DNA of 64,000 nucleotides from Okapia johnstoni (Eukaryota; Chordata; Mammalia; Artiodactyla; Giraffidae), in contig CM044305.1 of assembly GCA_024291935.2 (NCBI GenBank), forward strand, positions 92,992,397 to 93,056,396, written 5' to 3'. A model generated the notes under the pieces. That model worked only from the letters and a program-made list of their open reading frames with translations. It did no database searches and was not told the DNA's origin. Position numbers and translations under genes: made by a program. Shown piece by piece: positions 52,601 through 64,000 of this stretch. Each line of letters starts with the position of its first letter. Within the stretch, counting starts at the first letter, position 1.

Positions 52601-55244
52601 AAAGAAAGACAACGACCTTTCACTCTCAGATCTGGGATTCCCCTTTTACCCTACTCTGGGAAATCATTTAGATAATTAGACATTTTCATACCCTCCAGGA
52701 TCAGTATGGCAGTGATTCTGAAATAAACCTTTAGAACTACACTGTACCACAAACTCCACTCGGTTTCTTATCTTTTTAAAAAATCTTCACTGGAGTGCCA
52801 GAGTGTCGTGGGCAGAATAATGCCGTATTCATAACATGTCCTCCACCCCATGTCTTCATCCCGCGCTTGCAACCTATGAATATGTCACTTCAAACAGAAA
52901 AAGAGACCTCCTTGAAGATGTGTTGATGATGGTTAAGGATCTTAAATTAGGGAAATTATCCGGATTATTTGGGTGAGGGCTCCCTTCTATCACAGTAGTC
53001 CTTAGAAGTAGAAATTTTCTTGGCTGTGTTAGAAATGAAGAAAGGGGAAGAAGGCGAGACTGGAAGGGTAAGGGAGGACTCAGCCTACAATCCCCTGGCT
53101 TTTGAAGGAGAGGTCTCTGGATAACAGCCCTCAGCTGACAGTCAGCAAGGATTCAGGATCACAGTCCTACAAACAAGCAATGGAACTAAATTCTGTCAAC
53201 AATCCAATGAGGAAGGAAACAAGTGCCCCTTAGTGCCTCTAGAAAGGAACGCAGCTGTGGACACCAGGATTTTAGCTCCGTGTGAAAACAGGTCAGACTT
53301 CTAGGAAGAACCATAAGATAATGATCTGTGTTGTTTAAACTTGCTGAAGTTTCGTGGTAAAACTGGTTACAGCAAGATGGGAAAGTGAATACAAATGACG
53401 TAAGCCACCACCTGAGATCTTAATTGTTCTTTGACTGTTTAAGTTCACTTTAGAAACAAGGATTTCAGCAGGGCCAAGGGAAGTGAGGCGGCTTTTTGTG
53501 GTTGCTATTATTTGCTCTTTCATCATTTTGTCTGCTGACCCAGCCCTGGCCTGCTCTGCAGTGGAGTGCTAGCATCTTCTTTCTCGTGTGAAATTCCTCC
53601 AGATGATGTGAGCCGCCAGGGTTGTGGACTGATTAGTATCTGAGCTATAAAGAAGGCAATTTCTCCTCAGTGTGATCACAGAATGTTCGTAACTAGTGAG
53701 GGGACAATTCCTATTTAGTTGAAGTAAAACAGATGCCCAGTTAAAATTGATTTCTTGGGGGAATACCTGGGAGCTTATTTCAGACTGGGACTCTGAACTA
53801 GTCTTTGGCTTACAGTTGGGATTATGGTTTCCATCACTCTGGTTGGTTCAAAGAATTCAGCCCTGGATTGTGCATAAAATCATGAGGGAGCTTTTAGAAA
53901 AAACAGGGTGATGCCAGGTTCCCCACCCAGGGGATTTGATTCCAATTGGTCACCAGCAGGGCCATAAAACAGTATATTATTTTTAAAAAGCACTCCTGTT
54001 CTAACGTGCTTCACATCAGGCTCGGATTTCTGCCCCCAATCTCACAGTGCACACTGAATTCTACTTAAAAGCGCCAGATTAATGATATTAAATGTCAATG
54101 TTAAGAAAGAGACCTGTTAGTACCAGTGTTATCCTGGTTACATAGGGTTTTGCAAAAGCATAATGCTTAATTGGGATTTCCACCTTGTTCTTCTCTAAAA
54201 GTTTCTTCTCTTTCCCTGTGCTCATTTAACCTTGTTAGAGAAGACTTTCTTGCCAACCTTGACTGGTTTGACACGCCTGGACTCCATTTCATGCCGGGGA
54301 TCCTATGCTATCACGGCCTATTCTTGTGCCTCTCCGGTATCCTGGAACTAAACTTCCTTCCTTCAAACCCAGTCCAAAAGGGTTGACGGCCCCTTCCTGA
54401 TGCTCACCACCTGGCTGCCTGAACCTCTTATAGCATACAGAGGGTCCTTGCCACACTGGGTGGGCTGCAAGCCAGCCCTCCTCCTCCTCCACAGAAGGTT
54501 GCTTCTGAAACTTGGCCAACGCCAAGTCAGGTTATTGGTGTTCACCAAAGTGGTGGTTGTACAAAGAACAATGATTATTAGCAGCTTGTCGGTCAAAACA
54601 CTCACCTAAGGGGGCGGTGAAACTCATCCAAACGTGCTTTATCTTCACACAGATTTATCCTGAATAGGTGTCCTATGTCAACTTTGAATTTTTCAAGATT
54701 AACTTTTGGTTTACTCAAAGATAACTTTTAAAGTCCCTGTACTTTCTAGTATTACATCTTGATATTCATAACTTATTAATCAAGTTGGCCCAATTCAACA
54801 TCATTTTTAAGATGTGCCTTCACAAAATTAATTAAATGCCTAAATAGTTTAAAACTGACTTTGTAGATTTAGTTTATTCTACTTTTAATTTTTTTGCTAT
54901 CCGTTATTGAGACCTTCCATTTGGACTCTCAAGTCACTATATTTTATGCCGAATTCATCAGAATCTTTTGAAGCAGAATAGAATTATGTTGTAAACTTTT
55001 GTACCTTATTGCTGGATTTGAGTGGAGCAAATTCTGTCATATCTTCTTTGGCCGAAGGGCATAACTCACACATTTTTAAATAGCCTCTCTTAGGAATTCT
55101 ACACGGCTCTCCTGGTTTTTGTTTGATCTGTAGTCTTTTAGGCTCTTGGCTTGACCACCCTCCACCCACACCCACGCATCATTGGCTAACAGCATCCACA
55201 CCAATGCCTTGTCTTGTCCCTAAGTTTTTGACCCTCCTTTAGTA

Positions 55245-55440
55245 TTAGTTTGCTCAGTCATGTCTGACTCTTTGTGACCCCATGGACTGTAGCCTGCCAG
55301 GTTCCTCTGTCCATGGATTTTCAGGCAAGAATACTGGAGTGGGTTGCCATTTCCTTCTCCAGGGGATCCTTCCAGACCCAGGGATTGAAACCCAGGTCAC
55401 CCACATTGACTGGTAGATTCTTCACTGTATGAGCACAAGC
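55245..55440 (-). mobile_element. Bov-tA SINE, antisense (right arm)
   Basis: gtttgctcagtcatgtctga, tggactgtagcctgccaggt, and head end at 55,440. Mirror of 39,960-40,172. Confidence 0.9.
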
Positions 55441-56964
55441 GCGTTATGCTAACACCCCTTCCTAGACCAAGTTCCTGTTGCTGGGGATCCCGACCTCTTG
55501 CATGTTGCTCTTCTTTCCCTTTCTTTATTGCCTCTCACTGTCTTTACCCACCCATCAAGTCTCATTCAGATCCCACACTGCCTTCACACAGTCCAGGGTG
55601 ATCTTCTCTCTTCCCAACATGTGCCAAACCATTGCTGATTACTATTCAATTTATATTACCTTGCCACCTCATATTATTGCTAGATAATTTTTCCCTGCTT
55701 TTTTTTTTCCCTGTATTTTTCTTACCTAGTTTAGAAAACTTTAGAAGGGTTACAAGCTGTGTTTCAGTCATTTATATCTCGGCTTCTGGCCTAGCATTGG
55801 TACCTTGGGCATTGACGACAGGCTGAGTAAGACAAGAGGGCATGTGTAAATTCTGCTCCTGCCCAACTATGTATGATGGTCAAGGACACTAAGCCAATGT
55901 ATTAATTTTAAACAAACCCATGGCACTTGAGACCATTGGGACAACATTTTTATCAGGGGATAGCATGTCACTCTGCTTCTCAGATTTCGGGATGCTGATT
56001 TACTGACTTCAGCCAGCTAGTAAATTCCAGACAGCGTATTGGTACTGATTTTCCATCTGAAATCACAATCGCCTGTACGTTGTTGCAACACTTCTGTCTG
56101 AAACTCTCCTCCTGTGTGCTTTACTCCTATGGGAAGGAAAGAAAATGCTGAATAAATATTTCAGCATGCCACCACTTATGGACAATGAGTATGTGTGGAG
56201 AGGCACGGAAATGAGAGAAGCAGCTCACAATTATAGGTTTAGTTTTGTCAGGGACACTAATGGGACAAACAGGACCATATTTTTTATCAAAACTAAGTTT
56301 GCTGTCCTAAGAAATATGCAGTAGGAAGAGCAAAAGAGTATTCAATAGTTCCGTCCTACCTGAGGAAGAAAATAGAGAAAAAACATTCTCACGAAACAAA
56401 TGAACCACAATGTACAACAAATTCCCCAGAATGAGATGTCTCTGATTTACTGCAGGAAAAGAGTGGGGTCTCTCATTTCAACTATGGGTCTGGCGGGCGT
56501 GGTTTTATTTGAAAGCAGTTGCCCTATCCCCACCCAGCCTCAAAAGAATGACTCATGCACCTGCCCCCAGGGCCAAATGTTTTATACAAATTTATTTCTA
56601 CATCACCATGGCAACAGTCAAATATATGCTCTCCACTTTGGGGGTGGGTTAGACTGAATAATACTGCCATTTTTTTTTTTTTTGGGTATCTGATTTGACT
56701 AGTTATAGATTATGAAATAATAATCACAGGAAAGAGGCCATTTGGTACAAGAGAGCTGTCCACCATAGCATGAAGCAGAAGCAAAAAAGAAAAGAAGGAG
56801 ACCAAAACAACACATTTTTTTTGGTTTACCAAAAATAAATAGATAATAATTCTTTTAACTTTGTTTAACAAATCGTATGTCTACTCCTGTGAAATTAGCC
56901 ACACATAACACTGAACCACCTAAGGAAGATGGGAAAATAGAGATAATGATAGTTACTGAGGTTT

Positions 56965-57120
56965 TACTATGAGGTGCCCTAATCCTCACAGCTTCACTTA
57001 TTTTTATTCCTGTTTTACAGATGCAGAATCTGAGACATCGGAGATGAGATTAACGGTTATTCAACAGGTAAGTTACAGAGCAAGGATCTCATACTCTGGA
57101 AGTCTGATCCAAGGGACCCA
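56965..57120 (-). repeat. MIR SINE, antisense (right arm)
   Basis: ctgttttacagatgcagaat and gtaagttacagagcaagga: antisense MIR. Mirror of 38,285-38,480. Confidence 0.72.
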
Positions 57121-58435
57121 CGTCAACAAAACACTACAATCTGATGACCAAAGGTTAATGAGGAGAGAGGAAGATCCTCAGTGTCATCTGGTTGTGTTAA
57201 TTTGTTGGTTTTTATGCCAACTAAAGTCAGATTATATCAAGGCTTTGAAGACTAAAATAGGGTGGATTTCTAATTTGTCAGTAGTTAAATGATAAACAAG
57301 CAAAAAAACTGAGGAAGTGGTAGAGTTAGTAGAGTAGAGGGTCCCAGCTGGTAGGATGGGACATATTCCACTCACAGATGCATGGAGAAAGTTTCTGTTT
57401 GCTGCCAATCAACCTAAATTCTCCTTATGCTCCCTCCTTATGCTCGGTGTTACGTTCCACAGCAAGGACTCACCCATTTTGACCAGGCATCTTACAAACT
57501 CATAGCTCTCTCTATCTCACAAGGGGAACTTCTGCTGGGGACGGATCGGGACCAACTCCACCGCCATGAATGGAAACACAAACCACCAGAACTTATCCTA
57601 CCAACAGAGAGCCATCAGGGACCACCCATGACACCATAATGCACGCTGAAGTAACGTCTCATTTGCCGGACACCCCACTCGCTGCTTGATATTGCTGGAC
57701 TCAGAAAGGGCTAATAGCTTGGGTCAGAGCCATTATTTGAGAAGATTAAAAAGGGAGACAATGACCACATTCATTTAATGCTCACAACTAAGAGATTCTG
57801 GTTGGACATAAATTCAAATGCAAATGAGGATCTAAATGGCAATCACTTATTTTTAGGCATTGATAATAATTTAAGCATTTTGTCAATTGTTGTACTCAGC
57901 AGGTTTTTTAGGACCTAGTCAGGTCGTTAAAGGTAACATTGAAGTCAGTAACTATGGGGCTTAATGCTTTATGCTGGGTTCATAATGCAAAATGGCTATC
58001 CACAGAAAGGCAGGGGCACTATCCTATTACTGTGAGAACCTGTCATGGAGAGGCTCAGCAACCTGTGATGTCAGGAAATTATCTCATCATCACAGTGCAC
58101 ACCCTACAGACTGGACTGTCCAAGCTCATTACCCACCTCTGCGCTGACTGCCTCTGGGATCGGTAAGTTACTTTATTCTCTGTCCCTCAGTTTCAATTAC
58201 TCAAAATAGGGATAGTAATAGCTCCTACCTTGTAATGATGGTTCTGAGGATCAAGGACACTAAACTGACACGGGTGCTTCCTGGACACCCTGCCACATGT
58301 TTCAAATCTTAGTTTTTTGAACTTTGTCATTCAGTTGAGCATAATTTATTTCCATCTAAGCTCAGTCTGACCCCTGAATATGCTTTTGTTTGGAAAGTCA
58401 GTTTATCTGCTAAAACTGGGAGTTTGTGCTATGGG

Positions 58436-58652
58436 CTCAGTCATTCAGTTGTGTTCCAGCTCTTTGCTCTTCTTGGGACGGTAGCCTGGGGAGGGATTCT
58501 CTGTCCATGGGGATTCCCAGGCAAGAATACTGGAGTGGGTTGCTATTTCCCTCCTCCAGGGGATCTTCCCAACTCAGGGATTGAACCCGCGTCTCCTGCA
58601 TCTTCTGCATTGGCAGGCAGATTCTTTACCACTGTGCCACCTGGGAAGCCTA
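58436..58652 (-). mobile_element. Bov-tA SINE, antisense (right arm)
   Basis: ggcaagaatactggagtggg body and accactgtgccacctgggaa head end. Mirror of 36,777-37,010. Confidence 0.9.
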
Positions 58653-58750
58653 TGAACTGAGGGAGGACACTGTATAAAAAAGTTTGTCTTTCAAATTTTA
58701 TCAATTTGTCTTCTTTTGCTCATGTCAGTTTTTCTAAAAGTATTTCAGCC

Positions 58751-58966
58751 AAAGGGGCCTCCCAGATATCGTGAGCCCTAACGGGCAATGCAAGAGATGT
58801 AAGGAGATGTGGATTTTGATCCCTGGATTGGGAAGATTCCCTGGAAAAGAAAAATGGCAACCCACTCCAGTATTCTTGCCTGGGAAAATCTGGACAGAGG
58901 AGCTTGGCAGGCTACAGTCCATGGGGTCACAAAGAGTCAGACACAGCTGAGCACACACATAATACA
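58751..58966 (+). mobile_element. Bov-tA SINE (right arm)
   Basis: gggcctcccagatatcgtga head (diverged) and cccactccagtattcttgcc body. Mirror of 36,470-36,675. Confidence 0.88.
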
Positions 58967-60344
58967 TTAACAGTGCAACAGTCAAGCTCAGTTTCTTTTT
59001 AAAATCCTGTTAATTAGGATCATAGTCCCAACCAAGCACCTGGATCAAGTTCAAAGGGCAGGGAGCAGGGCACAGCAGAGGGGTCAAAACGAATTTCATA
59101 AAAAACAAACCATAAAGTTTCGTTGCTGTTGAATCCACTCTAATGCTTGCATGGCCAGCTCTATACGGAATGGGACCCAATCCCATTTGTTAACTAACAA
59201 TACACTTAGTGAGAGGGGTGCAAGCTGCCTTCAACATTCCCACTTTTCTTCCAGAATTCCTACAAAGAATGGATTCTAATGATTAACGGTTCTGGGGGAC
59301 TGTGTGGGAGGGAGCATGTGTACCTGCCTGCAGTTTCATTTATCAATAGCATAAAGATTTGTTTCTACTTAGTGGCATATTTACTTATTTTACTTGCAGG
59401 GCCAGTGCGAAGGGTACTCATGAGGACAGTGACTGGGGCCAATCATATGTCCCCCCAATTGGCTCCTTGCTTGACTGCCACTTCTCTCCAATTTCCCACT
59501 CTTTGGCAAAGTGGCAAATTATTAACACATTAAGAATGTTGCTATCATTATGCTTTAAGGGTATTTTGAGAATTTCTTATATTCCATTCTCCCTTCCCAC
59601 CAAGATCAATGAGGCATCCTGGAATATTTCGAAATTAGGTTTTGTCTAAGGTGATATTAGAAAGGGAAAAGGCAGGCCACATGAAAATGCTATTTGACCA
59701 GAGCCATTCTCCTGATTTTAGGAAAGTCTTCCTTTTGAATTTTCAGCTAAATACCCAATGTAACAGGCATGTCTATTCCACTAGCTTGAAATGTTTCTTG
59801 AAGAATGGCCTAAAATGCTAAAACTAGTGGATTATGTGATGATCCAGTTCAGTTACAGGAGTTCTTGGGTGATGGGACTTCTAGTAACTTTGCTTTTTAC
59901 TGGGCTTTGCTTCCCAGCTCCTATAACACTGGAAGAGGCTGGAACACAATGATGTTACTGTTTCTAGGTACGGGTGATGGTTAGATGTTCTGCATTCCAG
60001 TCGTGGCTAGACTCAAATGCCTTGGAGCTGGTTAGATGACAAGGCCAGAGTCCCTAGGGTACATCAACAAATCAGTCTATGCATTTATTGTGCTGTGTAG
60101 GAAAGGCAGGAGATTTTTAGAATTCCCACATTTTCCACAAGAAGCCAGAAATTCAGGAGTGTTTGTACAATATATCCTGATTTTTAATGTTGGCAAATTA
60201 CTAAAATGTTTTTCAAAGGACAGCATGGCATGAACAAGAGGTAAATTCACAATCTCTGACCATAGAAGACAACCTGGAACATTTGCACTTGACCTCTTGA
60301 AAGGTTGGTGACCTTGGAGCAATAATGAATATTATTTTAGTTGT

Positions 60345-60530
60345 CCCATGTTATATTTGTATGGTACCTAAAAGGCCTTGGCTATTGTTACATCCATTAT
60401 CTATTTCATCCTACAATATCACTGATTTAAGGACTAGTACTATTTCAGTCCCCAGATGAGAAAACTAGTCTCAAAGAGTCTGAGTTTAACTTACCCAAGA
60501 TCCCAAAGCAAGTCCCACCTTGGGGATCTG
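60345..60530 (-). repeat. MIR SINE, antisense (right arm)
   Basis: cagatgagaaaactagtctc and taacttacccaagatccc. Mirror of 34,945-35,110, close to the outer boundary of the inverted repeat. Confidence 0.75.
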
Positions 60531-61090
60531 TCACGGGGCAAGTCATGCCCCTCCTCAGCATGAGGCTTACTGCTCCTTGCACCTAAGTCCTGGAATTCCA
60601 CTGAGCCACTTCAGACTAGGAGTATTACTACATTCAAATCCCATGTGGGTAGGATGTTGACCACTCCAGATACAAAATTTTATTTTAAGTCTTTCTTCCT
60701 TTAGTTGAAAGAGTGTTACAGTTTTGTGTGTTTACTGTTTTGCCAACAAATATCTATAAATCTAGTCAGTCAAAAAGCTACTGTTGAAGCAAATTGGCAT
60801 GCTATGCATTCAAATGTCTGAAACTTGGCAAAATTTTGGCATACAGAGTGCTATGAGAAGCTGCCAACACTAGTGGCAGGAATAAGAGAAAGGTAAAGCA
60901 TGGAGCACTACTGGATTTTTGTTTTACCATGACAGTTACGTGAGAACTGAGGACTGGTAAAGGGGGTGGAAAATTCTGTGTGGAATTTTACCAGAAGCCA
61001 AGGTCCATTTTTTTTTTAATTACTTATAACAGTAAATAGTTACCAAGGCAACTGTCACCAAGTTACTACATCCGTGGTGGAAATTACAAT

Positions 61091-61117
61091 ACACACACAC
61101 ACACACACACACACACA
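61091..61117. repeat. (AC)n microsatellite
   Basis: About 13 uninterrupted ac units outside the inverted repeat. Confidence 0.97.
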
Positions 61118-61248
61118 TCTCTTTCAATGAAAGGCCCCTGATTCATTTCTCCAATCCTTTTCTATCATCATCACAGTATCTGCAGCAGCTTTGATATCAT
61201 CATTTCTTCAGTGAACATAGGATTTGAAAAAGTGGGTGTACTGGGGGT

Positions 61249-61249
61249 A

Positions 61250-61280
<31 letters not shown>

Positions 61281-61281
61281 A
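61249..61281. repeat. (GT)n(GA)n compound microsatellite
   Basis: A gt run passing directly into a ga run. Confidence 0.95.
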
Positions 61282-61469
61282 ATGGATGCGAGCCAGTTAG
61301 AAAAGGGAGTCAAATATTTTGATCAATTACTGCAGCGCAGGCTTAGTCACATTAGTTTAGGACTGCTGATATTATTTTAATAGGATCACTATTAGATGGG
61401 GGGAAAGTGATTAAAGGACTGAGCAGCCCTCTGCCATAAAGCAGTGGGGGTGCAATGGTTACTCACGAA

Positions 61470-61890
61470 GGGATCTAGCACCAGACTGCCAGATTTGATT
61501 CGAATTTTTTAATTACTAGCTAGGTTTCCTTTTCTTTTTTCTTCTTCCTTTCTTTTTTTTTTTTTTTTTGCCTTTGTGGTCATGCCACGAGGCTTATGGG
61601 ATCTTAGTCTCCGACCAGGGATTTTACCAGGGCCTCATGCAGTGAAAGCATGGGGTCCTAAAAACTCTAGGCCCACGATAGGAATTCCCTAGCTAGGTTT
61701 TCTGCATGCATTGCTCTTTTAAACTGATAAGTTTTTAGTTCCCTATTATTAAATTGGGAGTAATAGTAGACTCTACATCATAGGGTTGTTGTGAGGATTT
61801 AAACAAGTTCTAAATAGATTAAAAAAATTATATTGAACAGTGGATGGTCACATAATTAGAACTCAACCAATATCAACTTTAATGCTATCA
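61470..61890 (+). repeat. MIR SINE, split by a CHR insertion
   Basis: The left part (tagcaccagactgccagatt) and right part (catagggttgttgtgagga) belong to one MIR in sense orientation. The CHR at 61,528-61,688 interrupts it. Confidence 0.72.
61528..61688 (-). mobile_element. CHR SINE, antisense, with long pyrimidine tail
   Basis: T/C-rich tail, atgccacgaggcttatggga, and cgataggaattccct at the right end. Perfect 12-base duplication ctagctaggttt at 61516-61527 and 61689-61700. Confidence 0.92.
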
Positions 61891-62696
61891 TCTCTCATAT
61901 GAAAACATGGTAACTCAAAATGCTGAACCATTGGTGTTTATCATCAAGGATGGGACGTCACCACTAGTCTGGAAATTCAAAAGTGATGATGTTTCTGTTT
62001 TTGTTAGGGGTTTTGGCTTGGTTTGTCCAATGATTGGAAAGCACTGCCAACACTCAGTGGGTTAGTTTTAGGGTTGAGGTTATGATACTAGATGTTCTAC
62101 AATTAACTGGGTCTGCACAAATGGTGAACTGCCTCACATTCATACACAGCTTTATGTATTCCCGTCTTCATGTAGGTAAAAAAAAAGAAAAAAAAACTTT
62201 GTATTATCTGAAAATGAAGCCTTAATTCCATTTTACATATAAATGCAAAATATTTTTTTTGCACAGCTTAAATATTACTAAATTTCCAGGACACAACTAT
62301 CATGTAAACCAAGTGAAGTTCAAACTTCTTGTTGCCTCAGAACCTTCCCTAAGAAAATAGTGTTCAGACCCTTCCGAAGAATAGTTCTCATTTTGCAAAA
62401 TTAGATGACCAACAACAATTTGAGGCAATCAGCCTACCTGTGTCAGCCAGTATCAGTAGCTATCAGAATCACAGGGGATCCTATGTGTACTTAGGAGGAT
62501 TACCCAGCTCCATCGTGGTGATTCTCCAAGGAGCTACTTCTGAGCAATTACCTATTGGATTGATTCAGCAGGGTTTTTTTTTTATCAATTTTTTGTTTTT
62601 TTAGTGTCCTTATTATAAATTAGTGTGTCCTTTTATATCTCTTCGATATGACTATTTGGAATATCAGATTCTTTTTTTTAGGTTATGCATATAAGA

Positions 62697-62927
62697 TGTT
62701 ATGCATGCATGCATGCTAAGTATTTCAGTCGTGTCAACTCTTTGTGACCCCATGGACTGTAGCTGACCAGGCTCCTCTGTCCATGGGATCTCCAGGCAAG
62801 AATACTGGAGTGGGTTGCTATGCCCTCCTCCAGGGGATCTTTCTGACCCAGGGATCAAACCCGCATCTCTTGTGTCTCCTGCATTGGTAGGCAAGTCTTT
62901 ACCACTAGTGCCACCTGGGAAGCCCCT
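62697..62927 (-). mobile_element. Bov-tA SINE, antisense
   Basis: ttcagtcgtgtcaactcttt, complete body, head ending gtgccacctgggaagcccc. Flanking agatgttat at 62694-62702 and 62928-62936 is the target duplication. Confidence 0.93.
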
Positions 62928-63149
62928 AGATGTTATATTATCTAATGAATTTTGTTTCGTTGGTGAAAGTAAAGGGAGTAAAAGTATTTGTTATGAAAGG
63001 TGGATGTTGGTCCATAAGTGATGGAAGAAACCCTACTAACTGAGCCACAATTTAATGAGAATTCATAAAATCTGACAGGATTATGTAAATAACGAATTCT
63101 TTTAATTAGTTGATAGATGTGTTAAGTATGTCAACTATATTGGTAATTG

Positions 63150-63605
63150 ATGTATGCAGACAGAATATTGCCCCCATTAACAAGATGTCCACATCTAATC
63201 CCCAGAATCTATCAATATGTTAGATAACATAACCAAGGAGAATTAAGATTGCCAGGTGGAATGTAAGGTTACTAGGTTACTTAGCTGACTTTAAATGCTT
63301 AGGAAATTATTAAGTGTGCCCAATGTAGTCACAAAAATCTTTAAAAGTGGAAGAGGGAGGCAGAGAAGTGTGAGAGTCAAGGAAGATGTGATTATTAAAA
63401 GATAAGGTACAGACAGATGCAACACTGCTGGCTTTGAAGTTGGGAGAAAGGGGCCATGAGCCCAAGGAATGCAAAGTAGCCTCTAGAAGTTGTGAAAGGA
63501 CAAACAAACACATTGTTCCCATGAAGCCTCTTGAAAGGAACACAGTCCTGTCAACTGGGGAGCCTGCCAGATACGCCAGAGGTTCATTGAAGAATTCGGA
63601 AATAA
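63150..63605 (+). repeat. MLT1-like LTR, sense, diverged
   Basis: aatattgcccccattaacaa, then ccacatctaatccccagaat, and ttgaagttgggagaaagggg followed by aaggaatgcaaagtagcctc follow the order of an MLT1-type LTR. Subfamily not assigned. Confidence 0.5.
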
Positions 63606-63609
63606 CTGA

Positions 63610-63722
63610 AACAACTTAGCTCACACAGCTTGCAGGATCTTAGTTCCTGAACAGGGATTGAAACCTGGGGCCCCCCACAGTGAAAGCACTGAGTCCTAAC
63701 CACTGGACTGCCAGGGAATTCT
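63610..63722 (-). mobile_element. CHR SINE, antisense, tail missing
   Basis: gcaggatcttagttcctgaa and ccactggactgccagggaat. Confidence 0.87.
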
Positions 63723-63937
63723 CCATTTTGATTTTAATTCAGTGTCCCTCACCACCCCCCACTCGCCCCATCCCAACCACCTGATAACCAAAACAAAAAC
63801 CAACAAGCACCTCCTTAGCACTTAGTACTCTTCTCTCTTGGTATTAATATTTATTTTATTTTAGAATATCGATGCTTGCCATTGTATTTACATTTAACTT
63901 ACAATGTATAGAGACAATTTTTGTACATATATCTCTT

Positions 63938-64000
63938 AAACATTTATTTATTTATTTTTGGCTGCACTGGGTCTTTCATTGCTGCATGGACTTTCTCTAG
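63938..64000 (-). mobile_element. CHR SINE, antisense, cut by the window end
   Basis: tttatttatttatttttggc, then tgcactgggtctttcattgc: the start of an antisense CHR element. The rest lies outside the window. Confidence 0.75.

Larger units (their letters stand above)
47845..60845 (-). repeat. Right arm of the large inverted repeat (about 13.0 kb)
   Basis: Reverse-complement copy of the left arm. Outer match: the right arm reads aaatcccatgtgggtaggat at 60,638, the left arm reads acccacatgggatttt at 34,809. Beyond 60,845 and before 34,612 the sequences no longer match. The arm contains only mirrored repeats and unassigned sequence. Confidence 0.95.

Noticed and set aside
34612..60845. Old, naturally diverged inverted duplication
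   Set aside because: Substitution-poor and indel-rich differences do not fit long neutral divergence; a young palindrome with raw errors or an artefact fits better.

Overview
The window is nuclear DNA of a bovid (cattle-like ruminant). The evidence is the dense interspersion of BovB (RTE-type LINE), Bov-tA / BOV-A2 SINEs, ruminant L1 (L1-BT-like) and cetartiodactyl CHR SINEs over older mammalian MIR, L2-like, L1M, MLT1 and Tigger copies. There is no bacterial or phage content, CRISPR array or rRNA gene.

One host gene runs through the first third on the + strand. Seven short exons between 491 and 23,592 have consensus splice sites and mutually consistent phases (0, 2, 1, 2, 1, 2, 0). They encode a hormone-receptor (HormR) domain followed by the start of a GAIN domain. 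I identify this as ADGRG4 (GPR112), an adhesion G-protein-coupled receptor that is X-linked in mammals, so the window is probably X-chromosomal. The upstream exons (pentraxin and mucin-like parts) lie before the window. The exons for the rest of GAIN, the GPS and the seven-helix domain are not seen. The GAIN exon at 21,803-22,018 carries a 1-base frameshift and, in the shifted frame, a TAA codon. The gene is therefore either inactivated in this species or misrepresented in this sequence.

Layout: 0-23.6 kb is ADGRG4 exons in introns filled with repeats, including a 2.3 kb antisense BovB (17.4-19.7 kb) with an open endonuclease frame. 24.3-34.6 kb is a nested stack of antisense L1 sequence invaded by younger L1-BT, BovB, Bov-tA, BOV-A2 and CHR insertions, many with recognisable target-site duplications. 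34.6-60.8 kb is one large inverted repeat: two arms of about 12.8 kb and 13.0 kb around a spacer of about 440 bp, with every repeat in the left arm mirrored in the right. 60.8-64 kb is ordinary repeat-rich flank.

The most striking feature is the 26 kb palindrome. Where the arms are single-copy sequence they differ mostly by single-base insertions and deletions. Where they contain a high-copy BovB they are about 98% identical with mostly substitutions. That is the opposite of what evolutionary divergence gives. It fits uncorrected long-read sequence: either a fold-back (chimeric) read built into the assembly, or a real young X palindrome whose arms were never polished. Almost all open frames in the window are translations of transposon remnants or chance frames, not genes.
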